Shown here: one piece after another, positions 24,079-32,800 of the stretch | Position numbering within the stretch: position 1 is the stretch's first letter | How the letters are laid out: each line of letters opens with the position of its first letter | Made by a program: the position numbers and the translations under genes | Assembly: GCF_001557325.1 (NCBI RefSeq) | Contig: NZ_LSJS01000097.1 | Location: forward strand, 1-33,546 | Direction of reading: 5' to 3' | DNA length: 33,546 bases | DNA from: Erythrobacter donghaensis | Lineage (GTDB): Bacteria > Pseudomonadota > Alphaproteobacteria > Sphingomonadales > Sphingomonadaceae | Notes under the pieces: model-generated | What the model was told of the DNA's origin: nothing | Seen by the model: only the letters and a program-made list of their open reading frames with translations | The model's database searches: none

Positions 24079-24971
24079 CGGTCGAGCCACCATGAGACGA
24101 GGTGATGGGCGATGGCGAAGGGGCGCGGGAAGTAGAGCAGGTCGGTCCCCGCTTCCCCCGCCGCGCGCGCGGCTTCGAGTTCGGCGCGGGTGAACCAGCG
24201 CGCGTCCTCGAGCTCGGTCTCGTCGATGGTGAGTTCGGGGTCGTCCGCGACCGAGGTGCAGCCGATCATCAGCTGGCTCGGGAAAGGCCAGGGCTGGCTG
24301 GCGATGTATTTCACATCGCGCACCCGCACCCCCGCCTCCTCGTGGATCTCGCGCGCGACCGCCTCCTCGATGGTCTCGCCCGGTTCGACAAAGCCCGCGA
24401 GCGCCGAATACATCTTCGGCGGAAAGCGCGGCTGGCGGCCGAGGAGCAGGCGGTCCTCATGCTCGACCAGCATGATCGTGACGGGATCGGTGCGCGGGAA
24501 GTGGTCCGCACCGCAATTGTCGCAGTGCCGCTGCCACCCGCCTTTCACAAGGCTGGTGGCCGAGCCGCAGCGCGCGCAGAAACGGTGGCGCGCGTGCCAG
24601 TCGACGAGGCTGCGCGCCCCGCCATAGATCGCGAGATCCGGCGGCGCGAGCTGGGTCATCAGCTGCCACGCCCTCGGCATGGCATAGGCCGGCCCCTCCG
24701 CGCCCTCGCCCGGCACGGGAGCGAAATGCGCCTTGCCCTCGAGCATCCCGAGGAACACCAGCTCGGCATCCTCGGGCACGTCGGCGAGGCTGCCCCAGAC
24801 GAGCCCGCCCTGCTCGTCCACCCCCGGCAGCAGCCCGTCGAGCAGCAGCACCTTCGCGCGCCAGTTCATCAGCCCGCCCAGCGCCTCGGGATCGACGCGG
24901 ATGTGATCGGCACGGTCGAGCGGCGAACCCGAAAAGGCCATCAACCCGGCGGCAGGAGCGGGCGCGTGCAT
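24075..24971 (-). CDS. nudC: NADH pyrophosphatase NudC (Nudix hydrolase)
   Basis: Hydrolyses NAD(H) to NMN(H) and AMP; E. coli NudC also removes NAD caps from RNA. The 298-aa protein has the N-terminal domain, the zinc ribbon C132/C135/C150/C153 (CARCGSAT and CDNCGADHFPR), the Nudix box GFVEPGETIEEAVAREIHEE (about 193-215) and the NudC-specific tail motif SQPWPFPSQ (225-233). The frame runs on upstream as a shadow; ATG 24971 shares one base with the serine hydrolase TGA (TGATG). Its TGA overlaps the frnE-like start. It is the middle of a tightly coupled three-gene unit. Confidence 0.95.
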   Translation of the reverse strand: MHAPAPAAGLMAFSGSPLDRADHIRVDPEALGGLMNWRAKVLLLDGLLPGVDEQGGLVWGSLADVPEDAELVFLGMLEGKAHFAPVPGEGAEGPAYAMPRAWQLMTQLAPPDLAIYGGARSLVDWHARHRFCARCGSATSLVKGGWQRHCDNCGADHFPRTDPVTIMLVEHEDRLLLGRQPRFPPKMYSALAGFVEPGETIEEAVAREIHEEAGVRVRDVKYIASQPWPFPSQLMIGCTSVADDPELTIDETELEDARWFTRAELEAARAAGEAGTDLLYFPRPFAIAHHLVSWWLDR

Positions 24972-26290
24972 CAGGCGGCCTTCTTCATGGCGCGCATCGC
25001 GGCGAGGTCCTTCTCCAGCGCGGCCATGAATTCGTCGCGGATCGGATAGGCCTCGGACGGCATGTACTGCGTCCACAGGCACGAGCGCAGCTTGAGGTCG
25101 AAGTCGACCGCGCCGAGCGTGCCCGCCGCCCCGCCCCAACCGAAGCTCGACCCCTTGGAGCGCCCGCCTGCGCCGTGGCCCTCACCCTCGAGCCAGCTGC
25201 CCTTGAGGTCGACGCTCGCCGGGATGAGGTTGGAGGTGCCGACGCGCACCGCCTCCTCGCTCATGACGAACTTGCCGTCCAATGTGCCGTAGCCGAGCAG
25301 CATGCGCAGGAAGCGGTCGTAGTCCTTGGGGCTCGAGACGAGGCCCCCGCCGCCCGCTGCGACTTCGGGCGGATCGAGGAAGACCGAGGCCGCGCCCGGA
25401 TCGATCGGAAACGGCGTGCCGCCGACGATGCCATAATTGTCGGTGAGGCGGTGCGCCTCGCTGGCGGGCACCTGCATGAAGGTGCTGGTCATGCCGCAGG
25501 GATCGAAGATGCGCTGCTTGAGGAAGGCCTCGAACTCCATCCCGCTCGCCACTTCGATCACCCGGCCGAGCAGGTCGATCGAGGCCGAATAGCTCCACTT
25601 GGTGGCCGGCTGATACATCAGCGGCAGCTCGGCGAGGCGGTCGGCCCAGACCGCGAGGCCCGGCGCTGGCGTGACCGGCTCGATCCCCGGGATCGGCATG
25701 CGGCTCACCCGCCCGCCGATCAGGCCCTGCTGGTTGAACGCCTTCTGGAGCGGCCCCTTGCTGATGATCTGGTAGCCGAGCCCGGCGGTGTGGGTCAGCA
25801 GCATGCGGATCGTGATCGGCTGATTGGCCGGCACGGTGTCGTCGAGCGAGCCCTCGGGATCGACCAGCACCTGCATGTCGCGGAAGGCCGGGAGGATCTC
25901 GTGCACCGGCTGGTCGAGGCCGAGCTTGCCCTCGTCGATCAGGATCATCGTCGCCATGCCGGTGATCGGCTTGGACATCGAATAGATGCGGTACAGCGAA
26001 TTCTCGTCGACCGGCGCAGGCTTGCCCAGCGCCAGCGTCCCGCCGCCGACGGTGTGCGCGTGGGGCTGCTGGTCCCAGCCGAAGGTCAGGAACAGGTTGG
26101 CGACCTTCCGCCCGCTCACATACCGGTCCGCCAGCGCCGCGACATTGGGCCAGCTTTCGGCGGCATCATGCGCAAAGGCGGCGCGGCCGAAGGGCAGGCC
26201 CGAAAGGGCAGCGCCGCCAGCAAACATCGCGCTGTAGCGCAGCAGCGAGCGGCGCGAGACCTGGGGCTGGAGGAGGGTGTCGAAGGGCAT
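24971..26290 (-). CDS. Tat-exported serine hydrolase (class C beta-lactamase/esterase family)
   Basis: A 439-aa periplasmic hydrolase. The N-terminus has a twin-arginine signal (SRRSLLRYS, residues 12-20, then a hydrophobic core ending at about AFA40). Catalytic motifs of the beta-lactamase-fold family are SMSK (S104-K107), YSA (Y234) in place of YXN, and a late GWGGAAGTLG in the position of the KTG-like motif. LLTHTAGLG (about 164-172) is typical of esterase/peptidase members. So it is more likely an esterase or D-peptidase than an antibiotic resistance enzyme. ATG 26290 gives the Tat signal; no clear binding site. It heads the hydrolase-nudC-frnE unit. Confidence 0.9.
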   Translation of the reverse strand: MPFDTLLQPQVSRRSLLRYSAMFAGGAALSGLPFGRAAFAHDAAESWPNVAALADRYVSGRKVANLFLTFGWDQQPHAHTVGGGTLALGKPAPVDENSLYRIYSMSKPITGMATMILIDEGKLGLDQPVHEILPAFRDMQVLVDPEGSLDDTVPANQPITIRMLLTHTAGLGYQIISKGPLQKAFNQQGLIGGRVSRMPIPGIEPVTPAPGLAVWADRLAELPLMYQPATKWSYSASIDLLGRVIEVASGMEFEAFLKQRIFDPCGMTSTFMQVPASEAHRLTDNYGIVGGTPFPIDPGAASVFLDPPEVAAGGGGLVSSPKDYDRFLRMLLGYGTLDGKFVMSEEAVRVGTSNLIPASVDLKGSWLEGEGHGAGGRSKGSSFGWGGAAGTLGAVDFDLKLRSCLWTQYMPSEAYPIRDEFMAALEKDLAAMRAMKKAA

Positions 26291-26368
26291 CGGGAAGAAT
26301 CTCCAAGCGGCATTTTCGCGCGCCTGTCTGCGGCAGGGCGTGGGCCCCGTCAATCCGCGCAAGGCGGC

Positions 26369-26403
26369 TTGCATGCGCCCGGTGTCTTATCTATATAAGA
26401 CAC
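26369..26403. promoter_or_regulatory. 22-bp palindrome and possible leaderless promoter
   Basis: A perfect inverted repeat with 9-bp arms (GTGTCTTAT, spacer CTAT, ATAAGACAC; 26382-26403) ends exactly at the ATG of the small membrane protein gene. TATATA (26392-26397) can act as a -10 box 17 nt after TTGCAT (26369-26374), and transcription would then begin at or next to the ATG, giving a leaderless mRNA. The repeat is AT-rich against very GC-rich surroundings. It also lies in the upstream region of the divergent serine hydrolase gene. Confidence 0.6.
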
Positions 26404-26625
26404 ATGCTCAACGCCCTTGCCTATCTCGTCGGCCTTGTCAGCCTGGTGATCGTCATCCCCGCGCAGGTTCCGTTCTTCGGCTGGGGCAACTGGTTCGCAC
26501 TGCCGCTGATCGTGGTGGGCGTCATTCTCGGCGCGCTGTCCTCGAAGGACGGGGGGCGCAACTTCTGCCTAGTGGTGCTGCTGATCGCGGGCGTGCGGCT
26601 GACGCTGGGCGGCGGGATCTTCTAA
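26404..26625 (+). CDS. Small membrane protein of unknown function
   Basis: A 73-aa hydrophobic protein with two to three membrane segments (about residues 4-24, 30-46 and 53-68) joined by short loops, one containing FFGWGN. No family recognised. It has no Shine-Dalgarno sequence; the ATG follows directly on the 22-bp palindrome, in keeping with leaderless translation. Its TAA overlaps the convergent mutY stop by 4 bp (26622-26625). Coding is supported by the regular membrane pattern, GC-biased third positions and its exact fit between two regulatory boundaries. Confidence 0.75.
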   Translation: MLNALAYLVGLVSLVIVIPAQVPFFGWGNWFALPLIVVGVILGALSSKDGGRNFCLVVLLIAGVRLTLGGGIF

Positions 26626-27665
26626 CGCTCCGCCAGCGCAAGCCGCGCCGCCTTGGCGAAGAGCGTCGCAAGCCCCGCCTCGCCGATCCGCTCCACCGGC
26701 CACCACTGCCCCGCCCCGCGCGGCTGCGACAGGGTTTCGAGCGCCTGCACCTCGAGCGTCAGGTGGGCATGGGTGAAGCCGTGCCGCACCGCGCCCAAGC
26801 GCCGCCATTCGCCCGCGAGCGGCGCCTTGCCCGAGCCATCCCCCTGGGCGCTCCAGCCATCGTCGGGCAGCGCACGCATCCCGCCGAGCATCCCCTCGAG
26901 CGGGCGCGTGACGAGCCACACCTGCGTGCCCCGCGCGCGGGTGATCCAGAAGGCGGTGCCGCGCCGCTCGGGCACCTGTTTCTTGGGGGGCTTCACCGGC
27001 AGGCGTTCGGGCTCGCCGGAAAGGCGGCCGGCGCAGCTGTCGGCGAGCGGGCACAGCAGGCAGCGCGGCGCCCGAGTGGTGCAAACGTGGCTGCCGAGAT
27101 CCATCATCGCTTGCGCGAAGTCGCCCGCGCGGCTGTCCGGCGTGACGGTGGCCGCGGCGGCGCGGATCGCTTTCCTCGCCCCCGGCAGCGGTTCGGCAAT
27201 GGCGAACAGCCGCGCCACCACCCGCTCGACATTGGCATCGACCACCACCGCGCGCCGCCCGAAGGCGATCGCCGCCACAGCAGCGGCGGTGTAGTCGCCG
27301 AGGCCGGGGAGCGCGCGCAATTCGGCTTCGGTCGAGGGAAACCCGCCCCGCTCCGCCACGGCGCGCGCGCATTTCAGAAGGTTGCGGGCGCGCGAATAGT
27401 AGCCGAGCCCCGCCCATGCCGCCATGACGTCATCATCCGGGGCGGCCGCGAGCGCCTCGACCGTCGGCCAGATGTCCAGAAACTTCGCGAAATAGGGCTT
27501 CACCGCCGCCACGGTGGTCTGCTGGAGCATCACCTCGGACAGCCACACGCGGTAGGGCCATGCCGGGTCTTTCGGCAGCGGCGCTCCCGGCGGCAGACGC
27601 CACGGCAGGTCGCGCGCATTGCGGTCATACCATTCGAGCAGATTCTCCGAGATACTGGCAGTCAC
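26622..27665 (-). CDS. mutY: A/G-specific adenine DNA glycosylase MutY
   Basis: Removes adenine mispaired with 8-oxoguanine in base-excision repair. The 347-aa protein has the catalytic Glu in SEVMLQQTTV (E44), the helix-hairpin-helix LPGLGDYTAAAV (119-130), catalytic Asp D143 (VVDANV) and the [4Fe-4S] loop C195-X6-C202-X2-C205-X5-C211. The C-terminal NUDIX-like domain that recognises 8-oxoG runs from about residue 235. The start is probably the GTG at 27665; the frame is open to 27710, but that would overlap the divergent DUF721 gene. Only 29 bp separate it from that gene. The product is complete and all key residues are present. Confidence 0.95.
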   Translation of the reverse strand: MTASISENLLEWYDRNARDLPWRLPPGAPLPKDPAWPYRVWLSEVMLQQTTVAAVKPYFAKFLDIWPTVEALAAAPDDDVMAAWAGLGYYSRARNLLKCARAVAERGGFPSTEAELRALPGLGDYTAAAVAAIAFGRRAVVVDANVERVVARLFAIAEPLPGARKAIRAAAATVTPDSRAGDFAQAMMDLGSHVCTTRAPRCLLCPLADSCAGRLSGEPERLPVKPPKKQVPERRGTAFWITRARGTQVWLVTRPLEGMLGGMRALPDDGWSAQGDGSGKAPLAGEWRRLGAVRHGFTHAHLTLEVQALETLSQPRGAGQWWPVERIGEAGLATLFAKAARLALAER

Positions 27666-27694
27666 GCGCGGCCTATGGCATGGCGGGCGGACCC

Positions 27695-28237
27695 ATGAAA
27701 AGCGGCACACCCAAGACTCCCAAACCTTATACCCGCCCCCGCGGTCAGGAGGCGAAGGCGATCGGCGATCTCATGCCCGAGATCGGCCGCACCGCCTTCC
27801 GCCGCTTCGGCTTCGTGCAAAGCTCGGTCGTCACCCGCTGGCCCGAGATCGTCGGGCCGAAGCACGCCCGCGTGTGCAGCCCCGAGGCGATCCGCTTTCC
27901 CCCGGGCGAGAAGGCCGAAGGCATCCTCCAACTGGTCGTGATCCCGGCCCACGCGCCGCTCATCACCCAGGTGATCCCGGAAATCATCGAGCGGGTGAAC
28001 CGCTTCTTCGGCTACCGCGCCGTCGCCCGCGTCAAGCTGCGGCACGGGGCGGTCACGCCCCCTGCGGACGGCCGCCCCGCCAAGGCCCCGCCCTCGCTGA
28101 AGCCGATCCCGCTGGAATTGGGCGACAGCTTGCGCGATATCGGCGACCCGGAACTGCGCACCGTGCTCGAATCGCTCGCCCGCAGCCTCTCGAACAGCGA
28201 AACCACGACCCCACCGGAAGACGACCCCTCATGCTGA
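27695..28237 (+). CDS. DUF721 domain-containing protein
   Basis: A 180-aa protein with a central DUF721 domain (about residues 18-115; IGDLMPEIGRTAFRRFGFVQ, then VVTRWPEIVGPKHARVCSPE and LQLVVIPAHAPLITQVIPEI). DUF721 relatives include the DciA helicase-loading family, but alphaproteobacterial versions beside mutY have no proven role, so I give no function. ATG 27695 is preceded by GGCGGGCGG; an in-frame ATG at 27680 would add five residues. Its 3' end overlaps the next gene by 7 bp, so translation is coupled. It is divergent from mutY with only 29 bp between starts. Confidence 0.88.
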   Translation: MKSGTPKTPKPYTRPRGQEAKAIGDLMPEIGRTAFRRFGFVQSSVVTRWPEIVGPKHARVCSPEAIRFPPGEKAEGILQLVVIPAHAPLITQVIPEIIERVNRFFGYRAVARVKLRHGAVTPPADGRPAKAPPSLKPIPLELGDSLRDIGDPELRTVLESLARSLSNSETTTPPEDDPSC

Positions 28238-28965
28238 AGCCCCTCCTCACCGCCGCCGCCGCTGCCCTGATGCTCGCGACCGGCGTTGCCGCCGCACAGG
28301 ATCTTTCGCGACCCGAGAGCAGCTTCGGGCCCAAGCCCAAGGCCGGCAACTGGCAGAACACCGTCACCCGCACCGAACGCGGCCACCTGATCGGCAACCC
28401 CGAGGCCAAGACCACGCTGGTCGAGTTCATCAGCTACACCTGCCCGCACTGCGCCGATTTCGCCGCGCGCGGCGAGCCGGCGCTCGATGTGGTGTTGCTC
28501 GGCCCGGGCAAGCTGACCGTCGAGGTGCGCCCGAGGATCCACAATGGGCTCGATCTTGCCGTGACGCTGCTCGCCAATTGCGGCGATCCGGCGCAGTTCA
28601 AGGTGCGGCACCGCACGCTGATCCTCGCCCAGGCCGACTGGCTCGGCAAGGCGCGCGCCGCCCCGCAGAGCCAGCAGGCGATCTGGCAGCGCGGCGACCG
28701 GGGCGGCCGCCAGAACGCCGCGAGCGCGCTGGGTCTCACCGCGATGCTCGCCGCCAAGGGACAGTCCAAGGCCGAGCTCGACGCCTGCGTCGCCGACGAC
28801 GCTGCCGCGCAAGAGTTGCTCCGCAACGACGAGGCCGACACCGCCGAATTCGGCGTCAACAGCACGCCGAGCTTCGCGATGGACGGCAAGCTGCTCGCCG
28901 ATGTCCACAGCTGGGAGGCGCTCTACCCGCTGCTGCGGACGCGGTTCACCGCCAAGGCCGACTGA
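28231..28965 (+). CDS. Exported DsbA-like thioredoxin-fold protein (first copy)
   Basis: A 244-aa periplasmic thiol-disulfide protein. Residues 1-22 are a signal peptide (MLKPLLTAAAAALMLATGVA and AAQ). The thioredoxin fold begins with GHLIGNPEAKTTLVEFISYT, the active site is CPHC (71-74) as in E. coli DsbA, and the cis-proline loop is NSTPSFAMDG (about 215). A helical insertion lies between. It probably forms or shuffles disulfides in exported proteins. Its ATG overlaps the DUF721 3' end by 7 bp. A second copy follows 105 bp later. Confidence 0.92.
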   Translation: MLKPLLTAAAAALMLATGVAAAQDLSRPESSFGPKPKAGNWQNTVTRTERGHLIGNPEAKTTLVEFISYTCPHCADFAARGEPALDVVLLGPGKLTVEVRPRIHNGLDLAVTLLANCGDPAQFKVRHRTLILAQADWLGKARAAPQSQQAIWQRGDRGGRQNAASALGLTAMLAAKGQSKAELDACVADDAAAQELLRNDEADTAEFGVNSTPSFAMDGKLLADVHSWEALYPLLRTRFTAKAD

Positions 28966-29070
28966 CGCGCCCACAGCTTGTTCACACCCCTGGCGCGGCC
29001 ATGCTTGCTGGCAAGGCGCGCGCGGGGCTATCCTTTCCCCCCCTCCTTAGCGAACGCCCGAGGATTACCG

Positions 29071-29817
29071 ATGACCCTGACCCGCTTCTTCTCGCTCTGC
29101 CTTGCCGCCATCGCGCCGCTCCTGCTCGCGGCCTGCGGCGGGGAAGCCACCTCCGATGGTGCCAGCAGCGAGCCGCTGCCGATCGTCGCGCCGCCGGCGG
29201 GCACGACCTGGTCGCAGAAGGCCGTCGCGACCGAAAAGGGCGGCTACCTCGTCGGCAACCCCGATGCACCGATCAAGCTGGTCGAATACGGCTCGCTCAC
29301 CTGCCCGGCCTGCGCACGCTTTTCCGAAGAAGCGATGAAGCCGCTGATGGAGCAATACGTCAATTCGGGGCGCGTCAGCTTCGAATTCCGCAGCTTTGTG
29401 ATCCACGGCCCGCTCGACCTTGCGCTGACCCGCCTGATCGGCTGCTCGGCGCCCGAGGCCGCAATTCCTCTTGCCGACCAGATCTGGGCCAATCTCGGCC
29501 CGATCCAGCAGCGCGCCTTTGCCAATGAATCCGCGCTCGCCGATCTCAACACCTTCCCCGAGAACGAGCGCTTCGTGCGCTTCGGCGAGCTGACCGGCCT
29601 CTACGAATTCTTCGCCGCGCGCGGGATCAGCGCGGATCAGGCCCGCACCTGCCTTGGCGATTTCGCCAGCCTCGAGAAGATCTCGAAGATTTCGGAAGCT
29701 TACGGCACCGAGGACAACATCAGCCAGACCCCGACCTTCGTGCTCAACGGCAACAAGGTCGAAGGCAGCTCCTGGGCCGACCTCGAACCCAAGCTCCAGC
29801 GCGCCGGCGCGCGCTGA
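29071..29817 (+). CDS. DsbA-like thioredoxin-fold lipoprotein (second copy)
   Basis: A 248-aa relative of the preceding protein with a lipoprotein signal (lipobox LAAC, Cys22), so probably membrane-anchored in the periplasm. The domain starts GGYLVGNPDAPIKLVEYGSL, has active site CPAC (78-81) and cis-proline loop SQTPTFVLNG (about 225). The different inter-cysteine dipeptide (PA against PH in the first copy) predicts a different redox potential. GAGG precedes ATG 29071 by 8 nt. The 105-bp gap to the first copy allows a separate promoter, though none is clear. It is followed 30 bp later by smc. The two proteins align along their whole length, pointing to an old tandem duplication. Confidence 0.92.
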   Translation: MTLTRFFSLCLAAIAPLLLAACGGEATSDGASSEPLPIVAPPAGTTWSQKAVATEKGGYLVGNPDAPIKLVEYGSLTCPACARFSEEAMKPLMEQYVNSGRVSFEFRSFVIHGPLDLALTRLIGCSAPEAAIPLADQIWANLGPIQQRAFANESALADLNTFPENERFVRFGELTGLYEFFAARGISADQARTCLGDFASLEKISKISEAYGTEDNISQTPTFVLNGNKVEGSSWADLEPKLQRAGAR

Positions 29818-29847
29818 GGCGGCACGCGGGGGCGCGACAGCATCGCA

Positions 29848-32800
29848 ATGCAGATCCACCGGCTCAAGCTGAGCGGCTTCAAGAGCTTCGTCGAGCCGGC
29901 GGAACTGCGCATCGAGCCCGGACTGACCGGCGTCGTCGGCCCCAATGGCTGCGGCAAATCGAACCTCCTCGAAGCGATTCGCTGGGTCATGGGAGAAACC
30001 TCGGCCAAGTCGATGCGCTCAGGGGGAATGGAGGACGTGATCTTTGCGGGCACCTCCACCCGCCCCCCGCGCGATTTTGCCGAAGTCGTGCTCCACGCCT
30101 CGGATGACGGCGGCGAGGAGCTGGTCGTCACCCGCCGGATCGAGCGCGGCGCGGGATCGGCCTACCGCGTCAATGGGAGGGACGTGCGCGCCAAGGATGT
30201 GGCGCTCACCTTCGCCGATGCCGCGACCGGCGCGCACTCCCCCGCGCTCGTCAGTCAGGGCAAGATCGCGCAGGTGATCGCTGCCAAGCCCGCCGAGCGC
30301 CGCGCCATGCTCGAGGAGGCGGCGGGGATCGCGGGCCTCCACGTCCGCCGCAAGGATGCCGAAAGCAAGCTGCGCGCCGCCGAGACCAACCTCGCGCGGC
30401 TCGAGGACCTCATGGCGGGGCTCGACGCGCAGATCGCCTCGCTCAAGCGCCAGGCCAAGCAGGCCGAGCGCTACACCGAACTCACCAATCGCATTCAGGC
30501 CGCCGAAGCGCGGCTGCTGTTCGCGCGCTGGCGCGAGGCGGCCGCTGCCGCCAAGGCCGCGCGCGCCGCCGCCGAGGGTGCCGAGGCGCGGGTCGCCGAG
30601 GCGCAGAAGGCGGTCGAGGTGGTGCAGAAGGAGCAGGCAGAGGCCGCCGCAGCCCTCGCCGAAGCGCGCGATGAACTTGCCGACCGGCGCGATGATGCCA
30701 GCGCGCACGGGCACCGGATGGCGGCTCTGGCGGAAAAGCTCGATGCCGCCGAGACCCGGCTGCGCGATCTCGAGCGCCAGCGGGTGCGGCTCGAGGAAGA
30801 CCGCTCGGATGCCGACCGCCTGACCAGCGCCGCAGTCGAGGCGCTGGCGCGGCTCACGCAGGAACTTGAAGTCAGTCGGGCGGCGGCAGCAGCGGCCGAG
30901 GCCGCGCGGCCCCTGCTCGCCGAGAAGGCCGAGGACAGGGAACGCGCCAGCCGCGCGGCCGAACTCGCGCTCGCCAAGGCCACCGCCGATCAGGCCGGCG
31001 TCGAGGCCGAATGGCGCGTTGCCGAAGCCGCGGTCGAGCAGGCACAGGCCCGCCTCGCCCGGATCGAGGCCGAGGCCGCCCGCCTCGCCCGCACCCGCGC
31101 TGAACTCGAAAGCGCGGGCGATCCGGAAGCCGACGTGATCGCCGCGCGCGAAGCTGCGGACGAAGCGGCCGACAACCTCGCCCGCCTACGCGCAAAGCTC
31201 GCCGAAGATCAGGCGCGCAAGGCCGACCTGCAAGTCCGGCGTGACGAAGTCGCCAGCGCTCTCGCCGCTGCGCGCGCTGAACTGGCAGGCGTCGAGCGCG
31301 AGCACACCGCCCTCGCCCGCGACCGTGAGGCGCGTGCCAAGCGCGAGGCCGGGCGGCAGGGCATGGCGACCCCGCTCGACCGGGTGACCGTCACCCCCGG
31401 CTATGAACGCGCGCTCGCCGCGGTGCTGGGGCGCGACGGAAAGTCGCCTTTGGGCGCGCCCGCTGGCACGCCGGACGGGAGGTTCTGGACCGGGGCGGCT
31501 GCGCCGCAACCGGTCGCCGACAGCCTCGCCAAGCGCCTGCCGCAATGCCCCGAGGAACTCGCCGCGCGCCTCGCGCTGGTGCACTGCGTCGATGCCGACG
31601 ATGGCCGCACGCTCGCCCCCGGCGAATGGCTGGTGACCCGCGCCGGCCACCTCAGGCGATGGGACGGTTTCGTCGCGCGCGGCGAAGGGGCGGCGGAGGC
31701 CGCGCAGCTCGAAGCCGCCAACCGGCTCGCCGAACTCGAAGCCGCCCTTCCCCCCTTGCGCGAAGCCGTCGCCCGTGCCGAGGCCGAGGACAAGGGTTGC
31801 CGCGAGGAACTCGCCAGCTTGCAGACCGGCCTCGTCGCGCAGGAACGCGGCATCGCGGGCGCGATCGAGGCCGAGCGGCAGGCGCTGCGCCGTCTCGATC
31901 AGGCTGAAGCCGCCAAGGAACGCCTTGCCGCGCGCCTCGCCGAACTTGCCGCCAGCGCCACCGACATCGAGGCCCAGATCGCCGCCGCGCGCGAAGACGT
32001 CGCCGCAGCCGAGGCCGCCCGCGAAAAGCTCCCCGCCCGCGATGCAGGCCGGGCTGCGCTCGATGCGGCGCAAGCGAAGAACGCCGCCGCCCGCGCGGCG
32101 GTGCAGGCTGCGCTGGCTGATCTCGCCGCGCAGGATCAGGCGCTCGCCGTCGCGCGCGAGCGGCTCGCCGGGCAGCAGGCCGACCACGCCGGCTGGCAGG
32201 CGCGCGCGTCGGACGCCGAGCGGCGCATGGCCGAAACCGGCCGCCGCCTCGCCGAGATTGCCGAGGAGCACGCCGTCATCGCCGCCAAGCCCGCCGCGCT
32301 CGCCGCCGAGATCGAGGCGGGCGAGGCCACACGCACGCGGCTCGCCGCCGAACTCGCCGAGGTCGACGCCGTGATGCGCGAGGCAGACAGCCGCCAGCGC
32401 GCCGCCGACACCGCGCTCGCGCAATGCACCGAGGTCCTCGCCCAGGCCCGCGAAACCCGCGCCAGCCTTGCCGCGCGCGCCGAGAACGAGGAACTGCGCC
32501 GCGCCGAGATGGCGCGCATCTCGGGCGAACGCTTCCAGTGCCCCCCGCCGCTGCTCGGGACACGCTTCGGCTTCGAGGAAAGCGACCTTGCGCAGGCCGC
32601 GCAGGAATCCGAGGAGCTCGATAAGCTCACCGCCGCGCGCGAACGGATCGGCCCCGTCAACCTCGTCGCCGCCGACGAACTCGCCCGGATCGAGGCCGAA
32701 CACGGATCGTCAGCCGAGGAACAGGCCGAACTGGTCGAGGCGATCGCGCGGCTGAGGGGCTCGATCGGCAACCTCAACCGGGAGGGCCGCGAGCGGCTGC

